64,000 nt of DNA from contig JAESUZ010000118.1 in NCBI GenBank assembly GCA_017311185.1, positions 248,001 through 312,000 of the forward strand, read 5' to 3'. Of this stretch, positions 1-11,720 are shown one piece after another. The notes beneath the pieces were generated by a model. The model had not been told where the DNA came from. It was given only the letters and a program-made list of their open reading frames with translations, and did not search any database. Within the stretch, counting starts at the first letter, position 1. Every line of letters begins with the position of its first letter. Position numbers and translations under genes: made by a program. This stretch comes from Proteles cristata cristata (Eukaryota > Chordata > Mammalia > Carnivora > Hyaenidae).

Positions 1-290
1 GCGGCTGTCTGCGGGGCTGATGCGGGGCTGCGCGAGGGGAGCGGCCCAAAACCCGGCGTGGAGCGCCTGCTGCCCAGGGTCGCGCCCGCCGCGGGGCTCA
101 GGCGGACCTGGCGCGCACGCGCGCGCGGGCGCGCACCTGCCTCACCGGGACCCCGCGCGCCCCTCCCGGTCGCCCCGACTGTCCCAGCTTCAGTGTCTCC
201 CCCCCTTCCCCCCCACCGGCAGCCTCCTGTGAGGTTTTGCCACAGAGCCCGACGGGCAGCACAAACAAGGTGATGTAGGACCCGCGCAGT
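1..290. promoter_or_regulatory. CpG island, probable promoter or first-exon edge
   Basis: This block is very GC-rich and full of CpG, unlike the AT-rich remainder of the window, and it fades out by about position 290. It includes an alternating purine-pyrimidine CG tract at 111-127 and C-runs around 200-220. CpG islands in mammals usually mark promoters and first exons. Donor-like sites occur on the plus strand near 230 (ctgtgagg) and near 269 (aaggtgatgt), so a transcript could leave the island rightwards, but nothing fixes the direction. Two overlapping open frames at 20-232 and 58-273 are low-complexity Pro/Arg/Ala-rich and look like by-products of GC content. The island is cut by the window edge, so the gene cannot be named. 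Confidence 0.8.
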
Positions 291-1582
291 CGTTTTTGTG
301 GGTTCGGGTTTTAGGATTTTTGAAGCTTCGTTTCTGAAGGCTTAGGATTTACCTGCTTCAAGGGGGCAGGGTAGTTATGGGAATAAAATTATTTCTGCTG
401 AAAGCAGACTTTTTCAGTACGCAGCCGGGCCCCTGCTAAGGACCAGGCCTCTACATTTTGGTGTGAACATAAACAAGCAAACAAAAACAATGTTGGAGGC
501 TTTAGAATTTACAGATTTGAAAATAGGCTGTATTTTCACATTCAGAATTGTCTAAGAGTTTTCTTAAAGGAACAGTAATGTGAATGCCCACATAGTATGG
601 GCCCTTGACACATGTCCTGCATACGTGCTTCACTTGTGGGTGGAAAGGCACATCAGAGACCAGGATGATCTTGTGATGCCAAAGGAAAAAGCCTGGAAGG
701 GTGTTTCTGCCCACCATGTGCAGAATAAACTACAAAGGTGAGAACATGAAAAGACCATATCCAAATGCATCATATGGAAGCTGGTTCCATTTACAAAAGC
801 TGACCCTGGGGGACCATGGGCACTCTACATAAAAGAATCAACTGCACAGACCTTTGCTACATTAGCAAATGGATAAACAAAACTTTCAGAGGGGAAAATA
901 ATCCAAACTCCAAAGAGCCCCATTTTATGAAACCTGGTTATTGTCAATTACAAAGAATACACTGAAAAGCTTACATGAAGTCGGTGAGATCCCTTTTCTT
1001 TGTCTTCAAATCTACAGGAATTGGAGGAGAAGAGATCTGCCCTTAGAATTTAGACTCCATAAATGATCAGTGCCACAACAAAGAATTTCACAGACTGAAT
1101 CCTGGCTTCTGGGATTTACCAGATAGGTTTTAATACAAAAGTTGTAAAATTTAGAGTAACTCTCAAAGTATTTGCTACGTATGCCACATGGCTCATTGTT
1201 ACCAAGGATTCTTGGACTGTTTGGTATTCTCTTTGGAGACTCTAGGTTAAATTCTGTCTCTTTTATTCCTTTTTCTTTTAAGCACCAATCTTTGTAAATA
1301 TATACTTAGGTCACACAGCTGCCTAAATCTTGTGAGGTAAATTAAAGAGTATCACTGGCCCCTTTTCCCCCTAACAAAAGTAACAACCTTAAAGATAATT
1401 TAAAATAATAAATATAAAATATTTTATCATATAGACTTTCCCTGATTCCTTGTAATCCCTTACCCTAAAGATCACAAACAGTAATTCAGCCTATGACCAT
1501 AACACAATTTCATTTTACTTAATACCTTCCATATGCAATTATAGAAGAAACTAGTTGAAATAGTAGTACATCTACTATATGG

Positions 1583-1583
<1 letters not shown>
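291..1583. other. No gene seen; AT-rich single-copy sequence
   Basis: The sequence is AT-rich with short A/T runs and no open frame that looks coding. I recognise no repeat family here. If the CpG island starts a plus-strand transcript, this would be its first intron. Confidence 0.5.
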
Positions 1584-1625
<42 letters not shown>

Positions 1626-1626
1626 T
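1584..1626. repeat. (TTA)n microsatellite
   Basis: About 14 uninterrupted TTA units. A perfect trinucleotide array of this length is likely to vary in length between individuals. No SINE or LINE tail adjoins it. Confidence 0.95.
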
Positions 1627-1713
1627 GCTTTCCCCTCCCTCTACTGTATAAAATAAGGATGTAGGACATTTTAAAAGGAAATTTACTTATTTTAGGTTAT
1701 TCGAGTTGTCTAT

Positions 1714-1792
1714 AGTGGGTTAAAGGTGCAAAATCATTGTTCACTGCCATCCAGTGGGTTAAAGATGGAAAACCATTGTTTACTGCCATCTT
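1714..1792. repeat. 39-bp tandem duplication (two units)
   Basis: Two adjacent copies at 1714-1752 and 1753-1792 both begin agtgggttaaag and end actgccatc. They differ at a few positions, so the duplication is not brand-new. Confidence 0.85.
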
Positions 1793-2935
1793 TCCAGTCA
1801 CTCGCTATATACAGAAGCCAGAATCTCCTCTCCACACCTCTAAAGGTGGTTTTCCATGTTCCTCTGCCATCACTCTAAATCTGTCAAAGTCTCAGCCCCA
1901 AAGGGACCTTCCCAGTAAATAATCTCCTCCTCATCTTCACCAACTTTTAGAACTTTTCAGATATACAGTCCTTGGATGTAGTTGGATGTGGCACTACATA
2001 TTGTATTTCAGTATTTACCTTTTAATCCTCACGGGGGAAAAGTAATTCAGTCAAGTTTCAATGCTTCAAGACATTATACACTCAAATAAGGACTTGCTCC
2101 TAAGAAGGCAGTATAGCAGCAAGAAGGACAACTTACTTCAAAAGATCTACTTTATGTCCAAATCAAAGATTAGCCATTTTGACAATCAGCAGTTGGGTAC
2201 AATAAAAAATGTGGTATGTACAAATATGTTAAGTTCTACCCACTTCTGCATGCACTCTATAAATGTGGAGAATGGAAAAACAATGACCGGAACACATCTA
2301 CCTACCAATAAGCAAGAAAATAAATACTGACACAGCAAAGAAATTTTTTCTATAAAACTGTTGCTCAAATAAAGAATTATTGCTGATATTAGCATAGAGC
2401 TTAGAATACTACATTTTCCAAATTCCTAGGTTTATAGGCAATATGGCTAGCCACAGTTCTTTAGGATCATTATTAAAGCATAACTTTTAGGAATTTTAAC
2501 CCCAAATGTTCTAAGACATCGAGCAACTGACCTTTTCATCCCCACTAAAAAAACCTCAGTGTGGACTTGCCAGCTATCCTACAGGAAATTGAGTCACCAC
2601 ACAAAACAACACACCTAAATGTCATCGATAGCTAGCAGGACAAAAACTGTGACCTAGTTTAAATTTTGGATTTTACCAAGAAGACATACTGCATTCATTA
2701 ATAAAATGCTTTCTCCCCAGAGAAGATTCAATGTGGCATTACTTGAAAACAGTATATGAAAACTTTTTTTTTTTTTTTGCAACCATCCAAAATCTTGCTA
2801 AGTCAAGGAACTGCAGGAAGAAAAATGCCCAAGCAAAAACTGTTAGCTAAAATCCCATAAAAGCTAGGAGAGGACTATCAAACAGCAACCGAGCAATAAC
2901 TTGAGCTCTTGGAAGTCCCCTCCTAAAAGCAGCGC
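1793..2935. other. No gene seen; AT-rich sequence
   Basis: Only short chance open frames are present. A T-run at 2764-2779 would read as an A-tail on the minus strand, about 160 bases past the exon-like block at 2936-3139. No polyadenylation signal AATAAA precedes it closely on that strand. Confidence 0.45.
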
Positions 2936-3139
2936 TCATTTTTTTTCTTTTTTTTCAAGGCACCCTTGAACTATGTAACACCCGTGTTTCTGCTCAGGAT
3001 CTTCTGTGAACAAACAGTCCTCAATTCTTGCAGGCCAGCACTTGGCTTCCGTCATTGTGATGTGATCAAGGGTTCCCCTGACACATGGCCTGAAACAGTG
3101 CCAGGGGCTCCCGGAGAAGATGCTGAAGCAGCAGCTTCC
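2936..3139 (-). CDS. Tentative exon of an unidentified gene (minus strand)
   Basis: On the minus strand a strong acceptor-like site, a pyrimidine run ending ttttcacag at 3150-3140, is followed by a GC-richer block. One frame stays open for 67 codons to TGA at 2938-2936. The last 39 residues start MTEAKCWPAR and end in a Lys/Glu-rich tail. A second frame from the same acceptor gives a short leucine-rich end, LLLQHLLREPLALFQ, and stops after about 25 codons. I do not recognise either product. The block stands out in base composition from its AT-rich flanks. It could be a terminal coding exon, a non-coding RNA exon or an old retrocopy; a T-run at 2764-2779 would be its A-tail in the last case. 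No partner exon is proven. Confidence 0.25.
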   Translation of the reverse strand, partial: GSCCFSIFSGSPWHCFRPCVRGTLDHITMTEAKCWPARIEDCLFTEDPEQKHGCYIVQGCLEKKEKK

Positions 3140-3150
3140 CTGTGAAAAGG

Positions 3151-4128
3151 AAAAAAGTCATCGCCTCAGAGCCACAGCAGTTAGCTAGAGGCTGAGGTTG
3201 TTTTCTTGGGAAATGTTCAGCCATTTACTCTTCTCCACAACGTACAGCAGAGCTGACCATTGAGATGAAAGGAACCACTCTAACTGATGTGTAATTGTGT
3301 GGATATTGGTTCTTTGTTGTTGTTTTTGTTGTTCTTGGCCAGTGTTTGAAAGATTAAAGGTCTATGTAAGTTAGTCATAATTCCTAGACAGGCCTATAGG
3401 TGTAAGTGAAAAGAACATGTACAAAAATAAAATCACTTTGGGTACCATTTGTTTACACTTAGTTAAAATATAAGTATAAATAATAACAGTTTATTCAGAT
3501 ATTTTTAATTAAAAAGAAACCACTAAATATCTTCAGAAAGCAAATACGTAAATACATATCCTCCTAATTGGTTCCAGCTTCCCCCATCCTAATTCCCACC
3601 CAAATTCTCTCTTTGTTTCTAAGGATGGAGTTAATAGTGTCTAAAGTAGGTGGAACTGGAGGAAAATGATTCCTGTTTCACCATGTATTGCTTCAAGCGA
3701 GTTACTCCCTGAGTTTGCTACAGTAGATCTGTCCAGGTTAGCTCTAACTTTTGCTGACTTATTTTTTTCCCTTCTATACATTTTATCTGATGGGAAATAC
3801 ATGAAGGGGTTGGATTCACTTTCAATGTATACATGTAACAGGTTTAAGCAGAGCCTTGCCAGTGGCAAGCTGCTTTCATTTCCAAGTGTATTACTGGCAT
3901 CACGTTCTTGTTTTGAAGTATTTTAAAATCTTATGAAATATATAAAATTTCACTTAGTACTTCCAGAAACCTCCAAAGGAAAGATGTACATAGTTTTGTG
4001 AGGTTTCTTTTTTCCCTTTATCTTCCCACCATCTATGATTTTTTTTTTCTAATGCTGACTACAGCTCCAGTAGAATTTTTATAAAGAAATAAACACAAGA
4101 TTAGGTTTCAATTGACTTCTACAATCAT
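3151..4128. other. No gene seen
   Basis: AT-rich sequence with overlapping sense and antisense open frames at 3641-3926 that show no coding character. No repeat family recognised. Confidence 0.45.
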
Positions 4129-4560
4129 CACTAATTCAACAACCATTTGGTTAGCACCAACTATGTGTCATGCACTTTATTAGAGTCTTTAAAAACAAGG
4201 TGACTAAAAGAATATGTCCCTTATCCAAGGAAAACCTAGACTTTGACAGACAGTGGAGATGATTTAAGCATACTATCACATTCTGAAAGAAGGTAACGTG
4301 TAGGGTATTGGAGAATTAAAGAAAGCTATTTAAATCAGACTGGGGAAGAGGTAAAGTGGGAGGCCATGTCCTAAAGAATGAAATAGGATGTAAGGGAAGA
4401 GTGGTGGGCGCTAAGAGAGAACAGATGAGCAAGGACATGGGCATATAGGTTCAATGAGATGTGTGTGTATGAGCGTGTAGAGAAAGGAACTGTCACGAGT
4501 AGGACCTTGCTCAGGAAGAAAGAATCTGCAGACACTGGCCATGGAAATCTTGTCATCCTC
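4129..4560 (-). repeat. Ancient L2-like interspersed repeat (tentative class)
   Basis: The diverged phrases attcaacaaccatttggtt, tatgtgtcatgcact and caaggacatgggcatatag match a common mammalian repeat. In it, 'feeding size list' phrases (...cagcactgttctagg...) precede AG-rich text. I assign it to the L2/CR1 type only tentatively; the orientation is a guess. Confidence 0.4.
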
Positions 4561-5080
4561 CACAGTGGGGACTAGGGACTGATTCTTCAAGAATAGAACC
4601 CAACTGAGTGATTCAGAATACTGTATGTTATACGATTAGCTTTTATTTAGATGGAAAATTCTAGGGCTCTGAATAAATGGGGCTAAGGGAAGCAAGGTTG
4701 ACATCAGTGAGACCATTATCTTTGCCCACATTATTGGTAGAATAAAATTAATAATTTATAGAGCATTTGTTTCTCTGATGATTATTCTTATCTAAGACAA
4801 TCTCAGTATGAAAATTCTACATAGGCACACATCAGGCATGAATAGAAAGAATGTCCAGTGGAATAGGCTTCTTGGTCTGAGAACTATCATTTTCTAATCA
4901 CTGGAATTTTAATCATAGTGTATTCACTAGAATTACTTGCTGGGAGAAACTGCAAAAAAAGCATTTGATAAGGCTATTTACTACAGAAGGTGAGACTCTA
5001 AGGAGTCCTGGTTTTGGATGGAACTAATCTGTGTGATCTCTTGGAAATGGGAAAGGGGAAGAATATGCTGGTGGTTCCAC

Positions 5081-5082
<2 letters not shown>
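4561..5082. other. No gene seen
   Basis: AT-rich sequence without a coding-like frame or a recognised repeat. Confidence 0.45.

Positions 5083-5116
<34 letters not shown>
5083..5116. repeat. (GT)n microsatellite
   Basis: About 16 GT dinucleotides ending in tataac. This is long enough to be polymorphic and can adopt a Z-like form. Confidence 0.95.
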
Positions 5117-5118
<2 letters not shown>

Positions 5119-5544
5119 ACACAAAGGAGTCGGTTTAGCTTACAGGATAATCCCACCCTATAAATATCCCCCTCCCTCACTCTTTAATAATGTTGCTGAA
5201 GTCATAAAATGTGGCAAGAGTTTTGTGTTCTTTTAAATCCAGTGAAAGGACTGAGCTTGCAGGACAAATTGGCACAAACAGAAATGTCATCCCTAGCTGA
5301 CATTGGAAAGAAGAGGCAGAGAAAGAGAAGCAAGCTTTTGGAACTCACCATAAGGTTAGGGAGGCTTTTTTCCAAGAAACTGGAGTCTGAGTTAAGTTTA
5401 ATCAGAAACCTGGGTTGGGGACTCCGCATGACTGCATATGACACAAGATGATAAGCAATATTTTTCCTTGATTGAAACTGGAAGAGTAGAAGGAGGTTCT
5501 AACTTCCATTCCAGCTCATAGAAACCATAATCCCTGGAAAATCA

Positions 5545-5650
5545 CCCTCATCTTTCTGGACCTCAATTTCCTTACCTGTAGATTGGAGATAATAACAAGA
5601 ACCTTGTAGTTTATTTTAGTGTAAGTGAGAGACCATGTGTTAAGTATCCT
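5545..5650 (+). repeat. MIR SINE fragment
   Basis: The core phrase cctcaatttccttacctgt followed by an attggagataataac motif is the MIR 3' half. It is strongly diverged. Confidence 0.6.
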
Positions 5651-5659
5651 TGCATTGCT

Positions 5660-5883
5660 CACCTAATAGATTCTTTTCTAGGCGCTGCACCTAATGATGG
5701 GGATTCAGCAATGAGCCACGTGGTTAAAGGTTCTTGCCCACTCTTAAGTCATTTATATTCTACTGGTTATGGTGATCTTTTCATTTTAATAAATATGGCT
5801 CTGTGCCAGGTGCTGAGAATACCAAAGAGAAGGAAGTAACTTTGGGTTTCAAGAAGCCTATAGTCCAGAGAAGAAGACAATTA
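5660..5883 (-). repeat. Ancient L2-like repeat, left part
   Basis: Phrases such as ttctaggcgctgcacc and tctgtgccaggtgctgagaa, followed by ...cctatagtccagagaag, belong to the same old repeat class as 4129-4560. Two partial copies may be joined here. The right-hand one resumes after the MITE at 5884-6210. Confidence 0.45.
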
Positions 5884-6210
5884 TAGTTGACCCTTGAACA
5901 ATACAAGGTTTAGGGACACTGACTCCATCTGCAGTCAAAAATCCATGTAACTTTGACTCTCCCCAGATTTAACTTCTAATAGCTTCCTGCTGACCTAAAA
6001 CCCTACAGATAACATAAAGAGATGACTAGCACATATTTTGTGCATTAAATATATACTATATTTTATAATAAAGTAATCTAGAGAAAACATTATTAAGAAA
6101 ATCATAAGAGAAAATACATTCATAGTACTGTACTGTATTTACCAAAGAGAATCCATATAGGTGTGCATCAATGCAGTTCAAACCTGTGTCATTCAAGGGT
6201 CACCCGTATA
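5884..6210. mobile_element. Tigger-type MITE (MER44-like) with inverted repeats
   Basis: The left end reads gttgacccttgaacaatac. The reverse complement of the right end reads ggtgacccttgaatgacac, so about 24 bp of imperfect terminal inverted repeats are visible, flanked by TA on both sides. The internal text also recurs in a human MER44-like family known to me. It is non-autonomous: no transposase frame is present. It sits inside an L2-like repeat and is therefore younger than that repeat. Confidence 0.75.
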
Positions 6211-6800
6211 GAAGAGTATGTACGTAAGTTGTCCACTAAAATTAGACAGTGGGCACAGGTGCAATGTAAGCACAAGGCAGAGATGGGGGACAGGAAAAGT
6301 GCACCAACTGCAGCCTAGGAGAGATCTGGGAAAGCTTTCTCAGAGAGGAAATGGGGGCTCTGAGCCTCCAGAGATGAATCAAAGAGTTAACTAGAAGAGG
6401 AATGGAAAATGACATTTGAAAAAGAGGGCAAATATGTGCCACTGTCAGTTGGAGAACATGGGCAATCCAGGTAGCTACAAGTGACATGGATGTAAAGTTG
6501 ATCTTGCAATGGACAAAGAAAAAGGTGGAGGAGTAGTCATAGGAGACTTAGTGTACTATATGCTAATAATTTATTTATTTTTTTTCTAAAAGATCCATTA
6601 CAAATCTATGCTAGTAAGTCACATGGTCAGATTTTCTTTCCAGAAAAACTGCTCTGGGAATAGTATGAAAGGAAGACTGGAGAAACAAAAGACACACTGG
6701 GAGGTCTAGAGGAAGGGAAGAAACAGCCAGAACGGTAGAAGAGAGACTCTCAAGGGTGCAAGAGGAGAACTTCAAAGGAGAATATCTAGGCATAGTCATT
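6211..6800 (-). repeat. Ancient L2-like repeat, right part
   Basis: Purine-rich text with phrases such as gagatctgggaaagctttct and ctctgagcctccagagatg continues the old repeat interrupted by the MITE. Divergence is high; class tentative. Confidence 0.4.
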
Positions 6801-7318
6801 GATATTCAAGGTAGGCCATAAATCCCCACCAATTGGGCTAGGATAAATCTCATTTCTCATAGTTCAACCATGCAAGAAAAAGAGGATATTGAGGAAATGC
6901 TGGTAAAGAAGTTTTTGCCTGGGAGGTTATTTTAATAAAGTAATAATACACTTTTTGGAAGAAGGCTGAGAAAAAGTATTAGATCTATATACATTATTTC
7001 CATATTCCTGTTATAGTCCTAGGAATCATTTTTATTCCTTTAGGGTGGCTTGTAGGAGGGTACATGTGTTACTATCACATATAGTCTAGTTTCAAGCATT
7101 ACACAGACTTTGGATTTTTATCTTTGTCAGTTACTGCACAAAGTATTCCTTATAGAAAATAAGGAGTTTGAATAGATAGTACATGATCTCTAGTGCCCAT
7201 CCAACTCTAACATTTATGCACTCTATGATTGCTGACATTATGTTATTTGGCAGGGTCCATCACTGGTTCCCCTGGGTGGGGTCAGGTATTGCTATAGAGG
7301 AGATATTTGAACTGACTG
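6801..7318. other. No gene seen
   Basis: AT-rich sequence with no recognised feature. Confidence 0.45.
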
Positions 7319-7552
7319 GATGCCCCTGAGTGGCTCAGTCAGTTAAGCCTTCAACCTCAGCTCAGCTCATGATCTCACAGTTCATGAGTTTGAGCCCCAC
7401 ATTGGACTCTGTGATGAGGGCTCAGAACCTGGAGCCTGCTTTGGATTCTGTGTCTCCCTCTCTCTCTCTGCCCCTCCCCTGCTCATACTCTCTCTCTGTC
7501 TCTGTCTTTCTCTCTCTCAAAAATAAGTAAACATTCTTTTTTTAATTAAAGA
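7319..7552 (+). mobile_element. CAN SINE (tRNA-Lys-derived), older copy
   Basis: The tRNA-like head (gcccctgagtggctcagtca) is followed by a degraded B box, the body phrase ctggagcctgctt, a CT-rich stretch and an A-rich tail. Divergence and lost CpGs point to an older insertion. The target duplication is unclear. Confidence 0.9.
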
Positions 7553-7879
7553 AAAAGATGCCATCCAATTCCAGGATTCTGTAAGTCTCTGAGATAAGCT
7601 CAACTGTATGAATATTTTATACTTGAATCTTCTGACAAGTTACTGATAAATAGAAAGTCCTGGAGTTTATTTACACCCATCTCTGCTGTATACTTATATC
7701 CATTTCCAATCCTGCCTCAACCATATTCCCATCAAATACTTTGCCGTTTGATTTACCAATTTCTTAATTCTAAAACTGCCACCTTCAGTTAAATCCTCAC
7801 CTATGTATTTCTAGATTCCTGTAAGAGTCTAGGGCTAAGAATCTAGATCTCCTTAGATTCAGTTTTTCTCACCATCAAG

Positions 7880-8200
7880 GAATAATCTTCCTTAAACTCT
7901 GTTTTTAATGTGGTAGTCCTTTGCTCAAAACCCTTCCTGTATCAATGTCATACTCCAGTGTTCACAGAAGGCCTTTTTTCAGTGGGCATTTCAATAAAAT
8001 TCGTAGCTCTATTTTATTCACTATCCCATCTAAAGCTGCCCTTCTCAGTCAGTCTTTCCACCTGTATGCAATTTGCTCACTTTGGTTTCCGTGACTTTGT
8101 TTATATCATCTTTGTATTTGTTTTTAGACCTTTCTGTAACAGTCTACACCATTCTCTGACATTTACAGGCATGCAACAAATATTTGTGAGTAAATAACCA
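7880..8200 (+). repeat. L2 3'-end remnant
   Basis: Diverged L2 landmarks are present: aaacccttcctgtatcaatg, then a CT-rich middle, then gcatgcaacaaatatttgtgagtaaat at the end. The 95-codon open frame 7910-8197 lies wholly within it and is not a gene. Confidence 0.5.
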
Positions 8201-9078
8201 ATAAGTACATGAGTATGCTGACAAAAAGAATATTTCTTTGCAAATAATATTCAAGCAGTAGTACTGTCCTTGGTATGGCTCCCTAGATATATTCATCTCT
8301 GTCTATCTCTTATGCTCAGTTTACTGTTTTCTACCTTTCCTCCTTGTCTTTTTGAAAAGAACGTCAGGAACTAACATTACCAGAACTTTGGTTAAGCACA
8401 CCATGGTGTCTTTCTAGAGTGAAATGTTAATATTAGACTTAAAGTGATAAACATGAGAATACATACATAAAACGATCTTTAGAAAATCAAATGAAACTTT
8501 GAAAGAACCCATCAGTACACCGGTACAAAGCTTGGGAGTAACAGGTGAATGAACTAAAGGTCAGGTGCCATCCTCCTGAGATCAGGAGAAGGTAAATTAA
8601 AACTGGGAGTATATTGACTCTCCTACTTACTTTGCTAAGCTTAAGTTTAGTCAATCTGTAGTGCTCATGTTACTTTCTAGCAGACACATTTAAATATATA
8701 TTTCTCTCTCAATATAACAAAATTAAATACTGTCTAACCCCTCTCCATGAGATTATTCTGTTTTCACTGCTTCAGCTCCATCAGCACATTCCCATCTGCT
8801 TCCCCATCCCTGTGCCACACACAGGCACACACTCTGTTGGTTTTTCCTTTTTGCATTTTCCTTGGAACATGATTTTCCTAAGAACCACTTCCTAGTCTTT
8901 ATATTATATTGGCCACTTACATTATATGACATATTTGTTTTCTCTATAAATTTTACTTGATTCCTTGCTCACTATTCTGTCTTGCACATTCCATCATCCT
9001 CATCTCCCGATCTTTGTATTGACTTTTCACAAGAAAGGAGGACTTCTATAACTGATTGCCCATAAAGGAGACTTTTTT
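8201..9078. other. No gene seen
   Basis: Mixed AT-rich sequence. Part of 8740-9010 has the texture of an old L2 or L1 but no landmark I can name. Confidence 0.4.
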
Positions 9079-9096
9079 GATTTCTTGCACTTTAAA

Positions 9097-9310
9097 TATT
9101 TTTTAATGTTTATTTATGAGAGAGAGTGAGACAGAGACAGAGTGTGAGTGGGGGTGGGGCAGAGAGAGAAGGAGACACCGAATCTGAAGCAGGCTTCAGG
9201 CTCTGAGCTGTCTGCACAGAGTTTATTGCGGGGCCTGGACCCACAAACTGTGAGATCATGACCTGAGCTGAAGTTGGACGCTTAACCAACTAAGACACCC
9301 AGGTGGCCCT
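9097..9310 (-). mobile_element. CAN SINE, older copy with TSD
   Basis: The A-tail lies left (attttttaatgtttattt) and the tRNA head lies right (ending cacccaggtggccc). Flanks gatttcttgcactttaaa (9079-9096) and gatatcttgtattttaaa (9311-9328) form an 18-bp duplication with three differences, marking an older insertion. Confidence 0.93.
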
Positions 9311-9328
9311 GATATCTTGTATTTTAAA

Positions 9329-10089
9329 AGGCACAGTGCTTCTTGACCTTTTCAAAAGTTCAATAAGCCTTTTGAGAATCTGACACCAATCTCCCTAGAA
9401 AATTGGACAGAAGTTGGTGTGATCAACTTTTTTTATTTTGAAAGTATTCCCTGACTTCCCTGAAGTCACCAGGGACTCCAGGTTGAGAATTCCTATCCGA
9501 ATAGGCAGGAGAAAATACTTGGTTTAATCAACACTGCTCCAGAATCTTTTATTCAGAGTCAGAACCTCTGCTGCCCTCTTTGTTCTCTTACTCCCCTTAC
9601 TGTGAGATACCTATGAGAAGTAATGCCAAAGGGTCATTCATTTCATTTAAAGGAACTGAAGTCAGAGCTAGGAAAAAAAAATTACACAACACATGTCCAA
9701 AGAAACACTATGCTCTTTTAAACATGAAGGCTATAAATAGAGTCTCAGAAGGGTAATTTATTATGTCCAATTTTTATTCCCACTACTTGTACTATAAGTA
9801 GAACATATGAGTGAGAAGCCACGTTGGCCTTCTGGTAAACCTGCATTTGTTAAATGTGTGCTCATTACAGAGCAAGTTTCAGAACTCAGGACTACATTAG
9901 GAATACTTGGCTTGCCTACTTCGAAGTAAGTTTGCTCCATATGCAAACTTAATTAAAAGAGAATACTTTTCTAGGTGTACAAGAGTATCTAGGGATATTT
10001 AGATTTGGATAGGAAAGTTCTTTTATACATGTACAAGAATCTATAACCTATAGAGTTCCCTACCAGGGGTGGTGTGACAGATCAGAATG
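9329..10089. other. No gene seen
   Basis: Single-copy-looking sequence with no coding-like frame and no recognised repeat. Confidence 0.45.
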
Positions 10090-10292
10090 AGCATGACTTT
10101 TTGAGTCACCCAGAATTTGAATTCTAGTTTTGCCATTGTTCTAGTTGTGTTATCTTAAATTATCCATTTAAATATCCAAACCTTTATAAGTTGTAAGTTG
10201 GGAATTTTTATGAGAAATGCATATGAAAATGCATGCAAAACCCAAGGGCCATATCTAACTTACTGTAGGTACTCAATCAATAGTAATTAATA
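10090..10292 (+). repeat. MIR SINE
   Basis: The MIR order is visible: gagtcacccagaatttgaattc, an ...gttgtgttatctt core, and a tgtaggtactcaatcaatag tail. It is strongly diverged. Confidence 0.6.
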
Positions 10293-11060
10293 CTCTGACT
10301 CATCTTATGAGGTTGTTTAAATAAGTTAATCTGCAATAAGGCATTTAACACATGAAAGGTTTCTTCTTCTCTTATAGGTTCTCAATCCTTAACCAATTAC
10401 TTTTCCTATCATTACCATCAATACCCAATCCTTAACCAGTTCTGGGCTGAATATTAACAAGGAATCTAAGATCTAGAATAGCCTTCATAAGACCATATCA
10501 ATCATGTCAAGTCACTGTGCATAAAAAGTATAAGATAAGTTACTGGTTAATAAAAGAGGACCAGTTACTATGAGGTTACTGAGAAGTTCATTCTAATATT
10601 TCCCAAAGAATGTTCAACTGATTTTTACTCGTATAAGATGCTCCTTACCAAAAGAATTGTGTAGTCAAACAAATTTGAGGAATGTTCTATTTGTAGCCTC
10701 TTTGGGGGTCATTTGTAATGGACATGAACCTACCCAAAACTAGAAGTTCCACAGCAAAGAAACCTGTTTAATGTCATTTAACACATATTATCTAAACTTA
10801 TTTGATCTTGAAACACTTATTTTTTTCATACAACCATATCATCTTTTGAAGCGTATTTTGGAAAACTTGTTCTATGCCATAGGTGAGTCCAAAAACATAA
10901 ACACAATGCATGTGTTTTGTAGGTTTCCATGCATTTGCAATCTGTCACGTTTTCGATATCTCATTTCCCCTCCTCACTGCTTTGTGTACTGTTGAGAAAT
11001 AGTCAGAGAGTAATCTTCCTCCTTTCCTTTCTTTCTCTTTTTCTTTTCCCCAGAAAGAGA
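10293..11060. other. No gene seen
   Basis: AT-rich sequence with only short chance frames. Confidence 0.45.
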
Positions 11061-11720
11061 GTGGCTAAGAAATCTATACATATTTATTGAGTCTCTCTGA
11101 TGTGCTGGTGGCTGTGAAGTATGAGAACATGAAAGATTCAGTGGCCTGGACCTGGGAAGGAACTTACAATATCCTGCTGAGAAAATCATACACATGACCA
11201 GTTGCTGCCTAGAGAAACTGGGAGGTAGCATAGAAATCATTCAGCTTGTTAAGTGCTACTGTAGTTCAGAGCTGGGTGGGGTAGGGGGGGTGCAGAGAGA
11301 TGGACTGTAGCTAAGTGTGCAGGGTTCCAGGAAGAAGGTGAACCTAGATGTAGGTCTTAGACAAAGTCTGTGGTTTGAATGGCTGTGGGAGGAGAGTATC
11401 AGCTGGCATTCTTTTCAGGAGGAAGAAATGTCTGCAGCCTGAATAACGGTTATATGTGTGGGCGGTCAATAGCCTGGATGGAGTAGACTCCTTCCAGGGG
11501 GGAGAAGGGAAATGGGGTTGAACACTTAAATGTGTGGCCTTGAGCTAATGGATATTGTGGGAATTGGATAAGTGCACTGGTAGGCCAGGAGGATGAAATA
11601 AAGGAGAGAGAAGGACAGAGGTTAAGAATCCATTGCAGTAGTCCAGATGTATAGTGGTAAGCAGAGAATTCTGGATTCATTTCTAGAAACTTCCCATTTG
11701 ACTGAAGGTTCTGGTGTCTT
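11061..11720 (-). repeat. Ancient L2-like repeat
   Basis: It opens with tatttattgagtctctctga and continues in AG-rich text to cattgcagtagtccagatg, as in 4129-4560. The 88- and 95-codon frames on the minus strand here are not coding. Confidence 0.4.

Noticed and set aside
20..273. Two overlapping open frames in the CpG island as a protein start
   Set aside because: Low-complexity Pro/Arg/Ala-rich translations in two phases are expected from GC-rich DNA; no domain or splice continuation is proven.
7910..8197. 95-codon plus-strand gene
   Set aside because: It coincides with an L2 3'-end remnant.
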